Below, in pieces: positions 47,691 through 60,631 of a stretch of DNA of 64,000 nucleotides. The notes under the pieces are model-generated. The model was not told where the DNA came from. It ran no database searches and was given only the letters and a program-made list of their open reading frames with translations. The stretch lies in NCBI GenBank assembly GCA_011316305.1, contig SAUG01000075.1, forward strand, positions 62,001 through 126,000, written 5' to 3'. The position numbers and the translations under genes were made by a program. Source of the DNA: Rusavskia elegans (Eukaryota; Ascomycota; Lecanoromycetes; Teloschistales; Teloschistaceae). Position 1 is the stretch's first letter. The number at the start of each line of letters is the position of its first letter.

Positions 47691-50545
47691 ATACTAATAA
47701 TTAATAAATCGTATACTAAACTAATCCATCTAATATATTTTTAAAATTCTTTTTAAATAGATTTCTTTCTAGAGATATAGCGCTGTCTTTTATTTCTATC
47801 TAATTAAATATATTCTATAGCTTTTCTAATATTTTATCGGGATCTAAATCTATAGTTTAATTATAGTATTTAATATTTATTATCTATTCTATTTACTATA
47901 GAATTATATAGGCTCGATTCTACTAATAAATTCTTCTAGTAAAACTAAAAGTCCGTTTAATTCTGACCGAAGATATTAGATAGGAAAAAATATCGTAAAC
48001 TATCTATATTAATTTAAAGAAGTTTAAAGTATTATTTTATTAAAATATCTAGTTTAGATTATCTTTAGTAATATTAATACGAAGGTATCGATTAGCTTCG
48101 GAAACAGGTATTTAAAAACGCTAAAACTATTGAAAAAGACTATATAAAATAGTTATAGCAGGCTATTAACTATTTAGTATATTTATAATATATTACTATT
48201 TTATATTATCTTATTTTCCTTTCTATAATAGGTTCTATACTTTAATAGATTAATAGAAACTCTATAGTATTTATTAAAATACTTTTTAAATTCGTTTCGA
48301 TATTTATCTATATATTTCGAATATTTTTCTATATCTTCTTTCTATTTAATAATATTCTAGTTTTAATAAAAGTTTAATTTTAATATAAAATTAAAAATAT
48401 TCGTAAGGTTATATATTAGTCTTTCTTTATCTTTAGTAGAAAAATAATATTTAGTAAATTTAGTAAAAGCCTTTTCGTAAGCTATTAGTACTATCGCCTT
48501 TTAAAGATAATTCGAAGCTTCTATAACTTCTACATTTTAGTAAAATAATCGTAAAACGTACTATAAAGTCGGTATACTAGATAAATTCTAATACCGGTAG
48601 TTCGTAAAACTATTAAAGTAATTTTATAGAACGGCTACAATATACTATTTATAAAAAAAAGATTACTATTTATTTATATTAAAGGTAATCCTATATATTT
48701 ATAGATCTCGCGATTTTTTTTTAAAAAATTCGTTAATAGTTTAGCGAAGTAGATATATCCTACGAATTATAAAATAAATCGAATTCTATTAAATATAAAT
48801 TTTTTAAATAAGGTTCCTAGTATAGAAATTAGAGTCGGCCCTATTCTAAAATTCTTTAAAACGAAATTTACGTTAAAGGAAAATACCGGAATAGACTATA
48901 ATAGCGCGAGCCTAAAATTACTATTAATATAAAAATCATATAATTTATATTATATATATATATTATCTTTTTTATAATATTCGATAGACCGATACTAATA
49001 GTTCTAATTTATTTATTATCTAGCTAATAGATAAAAACTTTATCTAATATTTATAATTTATTAGTTTTAATAATATTTTAGATTACTAGATTAATTATAT
49101 AAATTAGATAAAATAGCGAGTTTTATAGTCGATTCTATCGACTATTAAATCGATTAAAAATCTTTTTAAAATCTTTTTTTAACGTAGAATTAGAGCTAGT
49201 ATTATCGATAATAATACCTAAAAGCTATTATTTAAACTAGAATAACTCTAAAAACTTTGTTACCTTTTAATATTATAAATAGCCGGAGTAATTTATAGAT
49301 AGAAATATAAATCTAAATAGATATTTCTAAAATGAAAACCATATATTAATCTAGTATATAAATATTTCTAAATACGCGACCTTCTATAAATTAGAAAGTC
49401 AGTATCTAATATGATTATATTATTAAAATACGTCCTACGATTTTTAAATTAGATTTAATTATATCGCGGACAGTTTTATATTTATTAAAATTATTATCAT
49501 AATTTTTATACGTTTAAATAACTTTATATCTAGATAAATTATTTATAATAGTTTTTTAAAGTTTGTATTTTCGATAGTCCGAACTAGTAGATTTAGATCT
49601 AAGAGAATCTTATATAGATATTTATTCTAGGTCTTTCAATCGAAAATAAAATCCAGTTTAATATAGTTTTTCTTCTATTATTGAATAAATAAACTTTATA
49701 TTATCTCTTTATATTACTATTTACTGTTTATAAAAATAAATATTAATTTAATAAAAGACTATAAATTACGTTACTTCGATCTATAGTAACTATTAGCCTA
49801 AAGATATTTTTTTATTGTAGAAATATTTAAAGAACTAAAGGCTATAAAATATTTAAAAATTTTAGAATAATATTTATATATAATTTTAGATAAACTATTT
49901 ATTATTAAAGCTACCTAGTAGAATTTATTCTACTAGAACGACTATCTTTATATTAAAGCCTTTTTCGCCTATAGAAAATCGGCTATTTTCTTTCGAATTC
50001 TATTTTTAATATCTATAGTAATAAAAATACTAGATTACTATTATTAGAAATCTTAATAGTAATCTATATTCTATTAAATAAACTTATTATTATCTCGAAA
50101 TATTAGTTCTAAATAGTCGATTCGAATTTTATCTACTATATCTTTAATAATCTATTATTATTTTTTATATAGTCGATTAAATTTAATTAGATTTTCGATT
50201 ATAGATCAATTTAGAAACTGGCTTGTAAATTAACTAAAACAGATATTATTTAATAGAGACCTAATAGAAAGGCCTTCGCTAGACGTATCGATCTAGAAAA
50301 TAAAAAGGCGAAAATCGATATTTATACTAAATATTTAATATTACGTTTCTATAATAGTAATATAGAAAGGTAATATAAATATATAGATATTAAATAATGA
50401 TACGAATAGTATTAACTATTTAATAGATAATAATAAATAATATACGCTAATATCAGAATATATTAATATTTAAAATATCTAAAATTTTAGTATATCGTTA
50501 GAAAAAAATAGAGATTTATAGATATTATAAACCCCTCTAAAGGGC
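47690..50545 (-). mobile_element. RIP-degraded hAT-type DNA transposon, copy C
   Basis: The best of the three hAT copies. The minus strand around 49,230-49,070 reads like LLGIIIDNTSSNSTLKKDF and then, after two RIP-type stops, like a decayed version of the 'RCLAHIINLVVQ' block that follows the DNASNN motif in hAT transposases. Ends were not located exactly. Confidence 0.65.
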
Positions 50546-50559
50546 TTCTGTCTAGAATT

Positions 50560-51350
50560 ATATTAAGTTTTCATATATATATATATATATTCTATCAACG
50601 TTATATACGGTAACGATTATTATATTTTACGTATAAAGAAATTTTTATAGCCAAAGGTATATTTATCAGGCAAGGTTTATAGCGTAGTTAATTACTTCTA
50701 TTTAACTATTTCCTTTTTTATTCGATTACGAATCTTTTACTATTTTTTCTTCGACGTTATATATAATTATCAGCTTCTAATATTTCCGCTATATCTACCT
50801 GCTATACTACGAAGTAATTATCTATATCTATCGCCTCGGCTATATTTATCGTATAACCTATATCTAAACGCTCCGCTAAACTATTAAGGTACTCTTTAGC
50901 CCGTATAGCTTTAAGAGGATCGCTAGCTATAGGGTCGCCTACTAGTACGCTAGCTACTATAGCTAAAAGCTTTACCCGGTCGATTAGATTAAAGAGGGGT
51001 AGGGAGGTCGGATAGCGCGTTTTAAAGGCGGTAAAGAAAAGATTTTTATCGAAGTCGGAATAGGTTGCTCTAGTTATAATAAAGTAGTCGACGACCGCGC
51101 GGGTAGATATAGTTATTACGGATATAGAAAGGTACTACCGTCTAGTTTAGCTACGGTATAGCTGTTACGGGAATATATATATACGTAAAGGGTTTTAGGC
51201 TTATATTACTAGTAAAAGAAGAAGAAGCGATAACTACGAGGTATATTTATCTGTAAAAATTTCTACGTTAGTTAAATTATCGGTAGAAAAATACGTTATA
51301 TTACTAAGTAAATTTAAATTAAAATTCTATAGAATCGTTATTTACGTTAT
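50560..51350 (-). repeat. Unclassified repeat family X, copy 3 (best preserved)
   Basis: It is the least decayed of three copies (others at 20.45-21.35 and 27.45-28.99 kb). It contains an open stretch on the minus strand, listed separately. Confidence 0.5.
50805..51134 (-). pseudogene. Residual open frame in family X, unknown protein
   Basis: 110 codons without a stop, although the DNA is in a RIP desert. It is bounded by TAG codons of the type RIP creates, and the frame continues past the downstream one for about 30 codons. The product contains AVVDYFIITRATYSDFD, LPLFNLIDRVKLLAIVASVL and DPLKAIRAKEYLNSLAERLD, a normal soluble-protein composition. No ATG is present. I do not recognise the family; it is most likely a transposon protein. 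Confidence 0.4.
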
Positions 51351-51354
51351 CTAA

Positions 51355-51460
51355 ACTGGAATACAAGTTCTACTATCGTATATTTAATACTGGTATACCA
51401 ACGCTTGATTTGCTCACCGAACCACTGGTTTACCGGGCACTAAAGCCAAAACAAATAACT
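51355..51460. other. Small patch not affected by RIP
   Basis: About 100 bp with normal CpA/TpG frequency (ggaatacaagttctac, accactggtttaccgggcac). There is no match elsewhere in the window. It could be unique DNA or the end of a younger insertion. Confidence 0.4.
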
Positions 51461-51469
51461 AAATAGATA

Positions 51470-51890
51470 GTATAATATATAAAGAGAAATCTATTTTAAT
51501 ATTAAAATTATACTTTTATATATAACTTTAGCGTTTTAATAAATTAAACCCGGATATCTAACCCCGATCTAGATTCGAATCAGATCGAACTATAAAAAAA
51601 TCCGACTCGATTCGAGTCGGATTAGATTTAACTATAACTCGATTCGAATTAGATTAAATTAACCAATTTAGGTTCGAAATTCGATCCGACGGCCAGTCTA
51701 ATTAGACCGGCTATTTCGGTACGGGTTTCTATTAGAATTTCGAAAACTCGACCCGAATTTTAGTAAATTAATTTAATCTAATCTATTAAATAATATAAAT
51801 CGATTTCTAAAATTAAAACCGAAAATTAAATTAGATTATAAAATAGATATTATTAGAAATTGAATTTATTTTCCTAAACCTTCTATATAT
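51470..51890. repeat. Two MITE-1 pieces, back to back
   Basis: A right half ending GACGGCCAGTCTA at about 51,701 is followed at once by a left half starting TTAGACCGGCTATTTCGG. Confidence 0.55.
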
Positions 51891-51899
51891 AATATAATA

Positions 51900-52143
51900 T
51901 AATAATTATTATAATATAATATCTCAATTAATATAATAAATAAATAATTTATTATTTTTATTTATAAATAGTATATATAGATAATATTTTTGCTTTTATT
52001 AAATTCATTTTTAATAGATAGATATTACTTTTATATCAGAGTTATACTTTTATATTAGATTTTAGTAGTTTTAATAGATTAAATCCGGAAATCCAGATTT
52101 ACCTCGAAATTAAATCGATTTAGTATCTAGAAAAATCGGAACC
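51900..52143. repeat. MITE-1, left part of a copy split by an LTR element
   Basis: The sequence stops at GAACC (52139-52143) where the LTR element begins, and resumes at GAACC (62060-62064), running to GACGGCCAATACC and CCAATCTA near 62,165. The split and the duplication prove a later insertion. Confidence 0.7.
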
Positions 52144-52325
52144 TATTATAACGAGGTTAAATATAGATAATAATTGGATGGTAGAAGGATGATTGTTCTA
52201 TAGAGGATGCCTGCGGGTATAAAAAGTACGTGTCAAAGTCGTTATCTAATCTAGCGAGCCGTACTAAACCTAATCGAGCAATTTATTATATACCTTTCGG
52301 CTTTATAAAAGCTTGCTCTATAATA
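52144..52325. repeat. LTR (182 bp), left copy of split element
   Basis: It begins TATTATAACGAGG (RIP form of TGTTAT) and ends TATAATA. It carries the family's conserved block gcctgcggg and aatctagcgagccgtacta. Confidence 0.85.
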
Positions 52326-53944
52326 AATACTCTAAAAAGAAAAAAAGGTATCGCTTTCGATACTATAACGAGCGCTAGCGAGATTATTAACTCTGCTGCG
52401 TCTGGTACACGCCTAAATAAATCCGCTATCTCTTCTATACGCGTTGTATAGCCTCTAGCGCTGTCTACTTATTTTTTTAAACTTTTTCTAGGATTTTCTA
52501 TACTAGCGTAGGCTTCTAACTAATTAAATCGAGGTATTGTTGCTAATATAAACTAGAGTATCGATAACGGCGTAGTTTATAGTTCGACGAAACGACGTAG
52601 GTACAGCGTTTATATATATATATAACGGAAAGAATAAAAGCGGAATCAGTTACAAAATTTCTAAAAGCTAATTAGTCCGTTTTATTATTAGTTAAATAGA
52701 TAGGAATTAGAGCTTCTAAAAAATTTATTTACGCTTGATTCTAATTAGCTGGATTTAAATTAAATATAGCTTTTAGCTTCGGTTTACTTATCGCTTTTAT
52801 TAATACTATTTACTTTTCCTAGCGTTTTTTATATATAATAAATAGTAGCTTTAAGATTCTAATATATATTAAAGAAATTATATTCGAATCAGCGCTTCCA
52901 GTATATATAAATTTAATTTCTTTCTCGCTAATTATTATAATACGTCTCTTAAAATAAAAAACTATATCGAAAGCTTTTTAGGTAATTTAGGCCGATAATA
53001 AAATCTGTTTATAGATTATCTACTAAGTATACCATTATAGGTACGTTAATTTCGTCTAGTTAAATATTAAATTTAGTAACTTTATAATATAGCTGGAAAC
53101 CGTAAACGCTTTTAAGCGTAACTAGTATCGTTTTCTTAACAATTCTAGCTAAATTAACGTTTTCGGGCAGGAGAAAACGGTCGATAATAGAAGTTCCGCT
53201 ACCTATATCGATATATACGTTTAGATTCGTTATATTAAATACGGTAGTTTTTATAGTAGCGTATTTCTGGAATCTAGATTTAAAGGTATATATATTATCG
53301 CGTATATATTAATCGAGATTCTATTCCTTCTTTATATATTTCTGACTAAAGGATCTAGGATTAACGCTATAGAAATAAATTCTATAGTCTACGAGCTCGT
53401 TAACGTTACCGAAGCTCTGAAAAATAGGATATAAATGATATATCTATAGCTATAAATTTTATTAAACGTCTCCGATATTATTAAAATTAACGGAGAAGCC
53501 GTATACTAGGTAGACCTCTAGGGAAAGGTCTTTTTTATAACTTCTATTATTTCTAGCTTCTCCGAAGTATCTATAAGTATCTTCCTCGTTTATACTGCCG
53601 AAATTAGCGTTAGCCTGCTGATTATAGTAGAAATTAAGCTTAAGACCCTAGTTATTACGTAGCGGAGCCTCGATACGGCATTAAGTAGGTTAAAATAAAT
53701 ATTAGGAAGTTTATTAAAGAGCTTATCAACGAGATCCTTGCTAGAATAAATTGTCGAGTGGTCCGCGCTATAAACGGTACGGCTACTAAAGTTGATTCTC
53801 CTGCGAATTATATAATAGTTGCTATATATTCTAGCGAGATAATACTTAACTTTACTGGCGATAAGGTCGCTGAAGATTTTTAGGGAGCTTTATTATATAG
53901 AATTTCTCCCAAGCCGTTTTTTTAGCTTTCAGTTATAGAATAAA

Positions 53945-54165
53945 TGTAGGACGATTGGATGTGAATATATAATCGTATTGATTGAGATATACGAAAAGTG
54001 AAATCTATAGAATTACAAAATTATATAGAATAGAACCGTTACCAAAATACGCTAAATCTAATAGAATAGGTACTATATTCTAAAAGATTAGTTACGTAAT
54101 TTTAACGACTATTTTAGATCAATTTAGCTAACTCTCTTATAATAATCCCGTTATATAGGCTTTTA
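53945..54165. repeat. LTR of copia element (left, 221 bp)
   Basis: TGTAGGACGATTGGATGTG start. It pairs with 60411-60631. Confidence 0.85.
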
Positions 54166-57100
54166 TATTCTTTTAGAATCGATTACTTATATATTTAAAC
54201 TTAATTCTATTCCTCGCTGCTATATATTATTATAACCTTTATCTTCTTCTTTAATTTAATCGGATTTAGATATATTAGCGATATTTAAAGCGCTAAAAGC
54301 GGCGGCGGAAAAACTATTATTATAACGTTCTTTTAAAAGCAGATTCTAAAGTCCTAGTAAGCTTATAAATTCTTTATAATATTAAACCGGAAGAGCCTTC
54401 GTAAGGCTATTTACTAGAATTATTACGGAGGCTATATATCTAATAGATATATTTCTATTATAAATCTTTTAGTATAGCTAGTAACGATAAATATTAATAT
54501 AGCGGAGCTTCGTTATAAACTATAAGTTAACGTTCTAAAATATTCGTATTATTTATATATTATTAATTTAGATATACGGTTTATAGTCTAAATTAGATAA
54601 TATTTCTTTAAAAAACCGATTCTATTATAGGAATTCTTTCCCGCTAGCGGTAGCTACGAGGAACTCGGCTTTAGTTAAACTCGTTATAACCGTTTTCTAT
54701 TTATAAACTTTCTAATCTATTATTCTGCCGAATAATTTAAACGCGTTGTTCTATAAACTTCGCCGAAATACTAGATTATCTATAAATAAAACGTCCGATA
54801 AATTAATAAATAATATATTTAAATTAGTTATATAAATATCGAAAACGATTAAATAGAATCTATAAAATTCTAAATATTATTTAGTTTTAATTACTAATTC
54901 CAGATAACGTTCCGATAGATTCGTTAAAAATTCTAAAAGTTTTAAAGCGGTATAACTAATATTAGCGCGAGTAATAATTACTATAAAATTAAATAATCCG
55001 AATAACTACTAGTATAGTAGAATTTACTAGAATTCGACCGTACCTATATTTTTAGTAAACGTTTCGGAACTAATAAATAGAATTTTAAAAACTTTATTTA
55101 ATAAATTAATATTATATTTTTTTTTAATTTTATTAATATATAAATTTTAATATAATAATAGTTTATAGGCTTCGCGATCGTAAGTAATACGAATTTCTAA
55201 AAACCAAGATATTTCGTCTAGGTATTTTATTTTATAGTATTTAAAAAATTTTATCTAGAATTCTTTAATATATTATATATAGCGGTAATCGTAGATAATA
55301 TAAATATTATCTATAAGATGAAATAGTATTATATATTTATAAACGAATAAATATTCGATTCCGGATACTACTAAAAATCCTAGGTCTGCTAGAGTATTCG
55401 AAAGATAGTAAAACTATAGCGCCGGCGACAACTTTAGACTATAGAGCGCTTTAAAAAATTATAAAAAAATAGATTTTAATCTTTTTTAGTCTAGTAGAAG
55501 CTTTATATAGATAAGCTTATTAATATCGTAATTAGGGAAAGCGTTAACTATATTATACTATCTAGTTCATAGTTTAAAATACGCAACTATAGTTATAAAT
55601 CTCTAAAAAATACGAATTACTAAAGTAATAGTATAGATATTAGTATCGGTACTCTAGAGGTTACCTCTAATATAAAAGTATACCTTTAATTTAGTTAAAT
55701 AACTTTATTTATCGAATTTATATTTAAAAACCTATATAAAAGGAATAGACTTTTTACTATATTAAACTATTGTATTCGAATACTATCTCCTTTTAGATAT
55801 TTTTATCTTATAGTTTCTTTATTTCGATTTAAACGGCCTCTATTAATTCTTCTATAAACGGATATTTTAAAATATTATTCCAGAAATAAAGCTCCGGCGG
55901 TAGTTAATTATAGTAATATCGTATTCCTAGTAAAAAAGATTAATAGTTTGGTATTAAAACGCTATCTTCGTATATTATACGACTTAGATAGGCGGTAAAT
56001 ACTATAAAGAAAGCTATAGAAATTCCGATAGTAGTATATTAAAAAAAGATTATATAGATTTTATTCCGTTCTAATTTCTTTATAATCTTTTTAATAGCTA
56101 TTTCTTCGGCTTTATTTATTTGATCTATCCTCTTTCGGCGGTATATAATACCTAAAGGAATAATATTATTTTTAGTATAATAAAATTTATTAGGACTACG
56201 AGTTTTCTTTGGTTCTAAAAATATAGAAATAGATAAAAGAAAATCTTTAATATTTTTATAGAATTTAGGTATATTTTTATTAAATATAAATCTGCTATTA
56301 AATAACTATATATCTATTTAAACGAGTTCGTTAAACTATTCTATTACTTTTATAAAATCCCTTCGTTAATAGAATTATAGTATAATTTATTATCTAAACT
56401 TCCGCTATTATAGCTATTTTATAGCGACGTCCTATTCCCTAAAATAGAAAGCGATAGAAAAAGCTGATTTTTTTATCTTTTCCTTTATTATTAGATATTA
56501 AAGGCGAGAATTTTTCTCTAGATATATTCGGATTCGTTTAGATTTATTTAAAGGCGTTATTTTTATTACTTTCGCTATTATTAAATTAAGTAATAGAATA
56601 ATCTATACGTAGAATATCGAACGTATTATATAGAAATAGCTCCGTCTATAGCTAAATTTAATTTACTTTTCCAGATTAATAGAACGAAGTCTCGTTAAAT
56701 ATAATATTACGAGTATATATAACCTTTCTCTAGTTTAGAATCCAGATAAAATAGATATTCGTACTATTATATTCTACTAGAAATCTAATATAAATTCTAG
56801 AATATAGTTTCTAGAATCTCGGAATATATTTATCTAATATATAGATTTTATAGCCGTATACTCGAAGGTAATCTAGATATAGAATAATCTTTATAACTAT
56901 TTAAAATAGAGTTTTCTATATAAACTTCTTTTTTAGTAGAATATTTATAATATAGGCGGCGGCTAAAATAATCTAGAATTAAAAATAATACGAGAAATTT
57001 ACTCCGTTTATTATTACTCGAATATTAATAATAAAAATATAGTCTAATCGTTCCGAATAACTATTCTAAATTTATATATCTAGAATAATAGATTTTTAGA

Positions 57101-57280
57101 AAATTTCTAGTTCTATAATAAAGTTTAAAAATTCTTTATCTAAGGTTAGCTCCGTATCTAACTATATAAATACTATTATACCTTTATAGCGTACCTATAT
57201 AAGTTTAAAAAAACGGCAAAGAAATTTAGTAGCTTTTAATTTAAAACGATAGATTTCGATAATATAGAAATCCGTTTTAA

Positions 57281-57709
57281 TATATATATATATATATATG
57301 CGATTTAATCATTCGGATTTTTGATTGTCTTTTACGAATTAATACTAGAGGTACTAATCGATCAGATTACGTAATTATTTAAACTCGAATTTTTACCGAA
57401 AATTTAATTAAGACTCCCGAAGAAACTAGATCTGGACTAAAACTCAGAGGGAAACCGTAATCTATTTAATTCTATTAACTTAATTTAGTTCGATCGATCG
57501 GGCTAGACCGAAACGATCTATTAAATAATCTTTCTATATAAAGACTCTATATAAAAATCGATTTAATCGATTAGAAAAAACTTAAATATTAGATTAGCCT
57601 TCGAGGGATTCGAACCCCCGACCCGCCGGATTAATTCCGCTAATTCCGAAGAGCGCTGGATCCGCTGGGCCTTCCGGTTACGCAACGTTGCCGCTACACC
57701 ACCAGGCCA
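57281..57709 (-). mobile_element. tRNA-derived SINE, copy S10 (best preserved)
   Basis: Read on the minus strand, the head is GGCCTGGTGGTGTAGCGGC. The A box TGGTGTAGCGG and the perfect B box GGTTCGAATCCC are about 85 bases apart, and CGAAGGC after the B box can pair with the GCCT of the head, like an acceptor stem. The tail is (AT)n. The flanks share TTTTAATATATATA. It interrupts the integrase region of the copia element, so it is the youngest layer here. Confidence 0.85.
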
Positions 57710-59144
57710 TTTTAATATATATAAAATATAAAATCCAGTAATAATAATTTAAGCCGGCGGCTATTAGAATTAAATTATAAATAATACGATAGAAAGGCTC
57801 GACAGAGTTTTCTAATTTATATAAAGAAGTTAAAATAATCTAGTAAATTTTAAAAACAGCGTATATTATATATTTATTAGTTAAAAGTACTTTAGTTTTA
57901 TCCGTAATCTCTATCCCTTTAGCTATTTACTATAGATACTAGATAGATTTATCGGCGGTATAAATAGGAAGCTAGTACTAGTCTTTAGTTATATCTAATT
58001 TAGCTATAGCGAAAAACAGTAGAACGATATTTCTATATCTATTTATATTATTTCCTAGTATAAATAACTCGCTAATTATTTTATATATAATAATAGTCTT
58101 TCCGTTACGTTTAACGCGAAAAGTTCTAGAATTTTTAAAAAAGTTATACTTTTTCTATATATATCCTTCTAAAACTAGATTTATTATAAAATTTAAAACG
58201 TAGTTTATATTAGAGAGTATTAATAATATTTTACTATATAGCGAATTAACGTTAACTATAATACTTCCGTATACTATAATAGATATCGGTCCTTTATCTA
58301 TAATAATATATAAGCCGTTAGTATAGTTTTAACCTTTAATAAAGCGGTAGGCTATAGTATTATTAAATAGATTAATTATTAAACTACCGTTAAAGATTTA
58401 AAATAAGCGAAGAAAGTAATTAGCGACGAAGGTTTCTAGAGATATAGCTAATAAAACGCTAGTAGATATTAATTTATCGTCTTTTTTACTATTTATATAT
58501 TTTTCTATAATATATTAATTAGAGTATTTATATTTCTTCTATATTTTTTTATCGCTATCGAACTTATTTTTAACCTTTTTTATTTTTACTACTTTAAATT
58601 TAAAACTAGCTAGCTTTTTCGGATAACTCTTTCCGAAATATTCTACGATATAGTAATATTTTTAAAAAAAAATATTTTAGGCTATAAACGTATTTTAGCG
58701 GCTTATTATTATTTTTAAACGAAGGATTTCTATTTTTTCCTTTATCTTTTCCTTTACCTTTATCTTTATCTATATTATTATTACTATTATTATCTTTCAT
58801 AGCAGTTAATATAGTATAGACGTTAGAAACTTTAAAATTATATAGGCAAGCGTAGTTACGGAATTCTTCGATAAATTTATAATACTATTTTTTAAAATCC
58901 GTAATAGAATCTAATCTTAGCTAATAATTCTACGAAAGTAAAGGAACTAGATTATAGATAATAAAGATAAAATCTCGTAATACTTTTCTAGTATCTTTAA
59001 TTTCTAATATTTTAACGTATTTAATTTAAAGATATATCTATAAATATTTATCGAACTATCTATTAATATTTTAGTTTTATATAAAATCTACGGATAGCTT
59101 TTTACTCTATTACTCTATTTCTTTAATTCTAGCGGAGTCGGTAG

Positions 59145-59620
59145 TAGATTGGCCGTCGGATCGAATTTCGAACCCGGGTTAGCTAACTCGATCCGACCCG
59201 AGTCGGGTTAGACTAAGATATAATTCGACCCGACCGGATTTTAAATCCGGATTAGTTAACCCGATCCGATTTACTAGAACTAGATTTTAATACTAAACTC
59301 TAATATAAAAGTATAATTCTAGTATAAAAATTATATAAATAATTTAAAAAAACTCTAATTAATTAACTACGCTAGCTAGAAAGATTCTAGTAAAATTAAC
59401 TATATTATTTAATCATATTACTTTTATATATAATTAATTAATAAATTAATTAATATATTATTTTATTATATAATTAAATAAAAAAATTTAGTAAATATCT
59501 AGATTCGATCCGGGTTTAACTCGGACCCGACTATTTAGTAAGTCGAACCGATTTAACCCGTTAAAATCGGGTCGGGTTTCGAACGATTCGATAGAAATTC
59601 GACTCGAAGTGGCCAGTCTA
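59145..59620. repeat. MITE-1 copy (476 bp) inside the copia element
   Basis: TAGATTGGCCGTCGGATCG...GTGGCCAGTCTA. It lies in the gag region of the copia element, so at least one MITE-1 insertion is younger than that element. Confidence 0.75.
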
Positions 59621-60410
59621 GTCGGTAGATATAATTCTAGACTATAATATTCGTAGCAGGTCCTATAGATAAAGTTTAACGAATTTAAAAAAATACTAGG
59701 TTTACTACTAAAACGTTTTCGTAAATATAGTCGACTATATTAGCGATTACTTTCTATTTTTTCTCGTATCTATTATAGAATTATTTATAACGCTATTCAA
59801 TATTTTTATAAATCTTTTATACTGCGCTAATTTATTTCTAGATTACTATAATTATTTGAGGTTTTTCTATCGACGGAATATACGTCGGAAAGGTTGATTT
59901 TTACTTTTATTAAAATTTATTAGATTAAAAGGGATCGATATAGTTTTAAATACGTATTTAAACTATTTTAGCTTTAATAATTACGATCTACTAGTTTTAA
60001 TCTTTAGTTTGAACTAGAATAATAGGTCGTTCAGACGCTATACCGATAATATAGGAAGATATTTAAACGTTCGATAGGAGCTGGAGTAATATTAAAAGAA
60101 AAAATATCTAGTAAATTAGTAGTAGTAACGAAATTTTCCTTTATATTCGCTAGTATATAGCTTAAGTTTATAACTATAAAATAAATTACTTTTCCTTTTA
60201 ATCGTTCAATAGGTATTCCAGTAAATTAACTACTTTACGTAATTATTCCTAGTAGAGCTATAGTAAAAATTTTCTTCTACTAGTAGTAAATATCGCGATA
60301 AAAGATTCTTCCGCTTATTATTTAGATAAATGCCTCTTCCTAAAGTAATAAGTATATACTAGTAAAGATTACTAGATATCGTTTTAGCCTGCGGTATTCG
60401 GATTTATAAC

Positions 60411-60631
60411 TATAGGACGATTAGATATAGATATATAATCGTATTGATTAAAATATACGAAAACTAAAATCTATAAAATTACTAAATTATATAGAATTCA
60501 GCCGTTACTAGAACACGTTAAACCTAATAGGATAGGCACTATATCTAAGAAGGCAAATCACGTGATTTCAGCGACCATCTCAGAAAAATTCAGATAACTC
60601 TTTTATGATAATCCCGCCATACAAGCTCTCA
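60411..60631. repeat. LTR of copia element (right, 221 bp)
   Basis: TATAGGACGATTAG start and GCTCTCA end. Its last ~80 bases keep CpA and TpG (aatcacgtgatttcagcgac). Confidence 0.85.

Larger units (their letters stand above)
53945..60631 (-). mobile_element. Ty1/copia retrotransposon (221-bp LTRs), RIP-degraded, nested
   Basis: Both LTRs are exactly 221 bp (53945-54165 and 60411-60631), with perfect ATAAA duplications (53940-53944 and 60632-60636). The coding strand is minus. A Gag-type zinc-knuckle-like stretch lies near 58,700-58,640, following a Lys/Asn-rich frame at 58606-58800. An integrase-like block near 57,900-57,720 reads EPFYRIIYNLI just before the SINE insertion. A reverse-transcriptase-like LIDNIYII lies near 55,310. 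The order gag-integrase-RT is that of Ty1/copia, not Ty3. RIP stops are throughout; the right-hand LTR is clearly less mutated than the left. Confidence 0.75.

Noticed and set aside
52230..52451. 73-codon ORF starting in the left 182-bp LTR
   Set aside because: It runs across the LTR edge, and its start has equivalents in the other LTR copies; not a gene.
57600..57709. Possible functional tRNA gene (A and B boxes present)
   Set aside because: The acceptor stem is incomplete, and the same head recurs in about ten repeats with a constant non-tRNA body and AT tail, so it is a SINE head.
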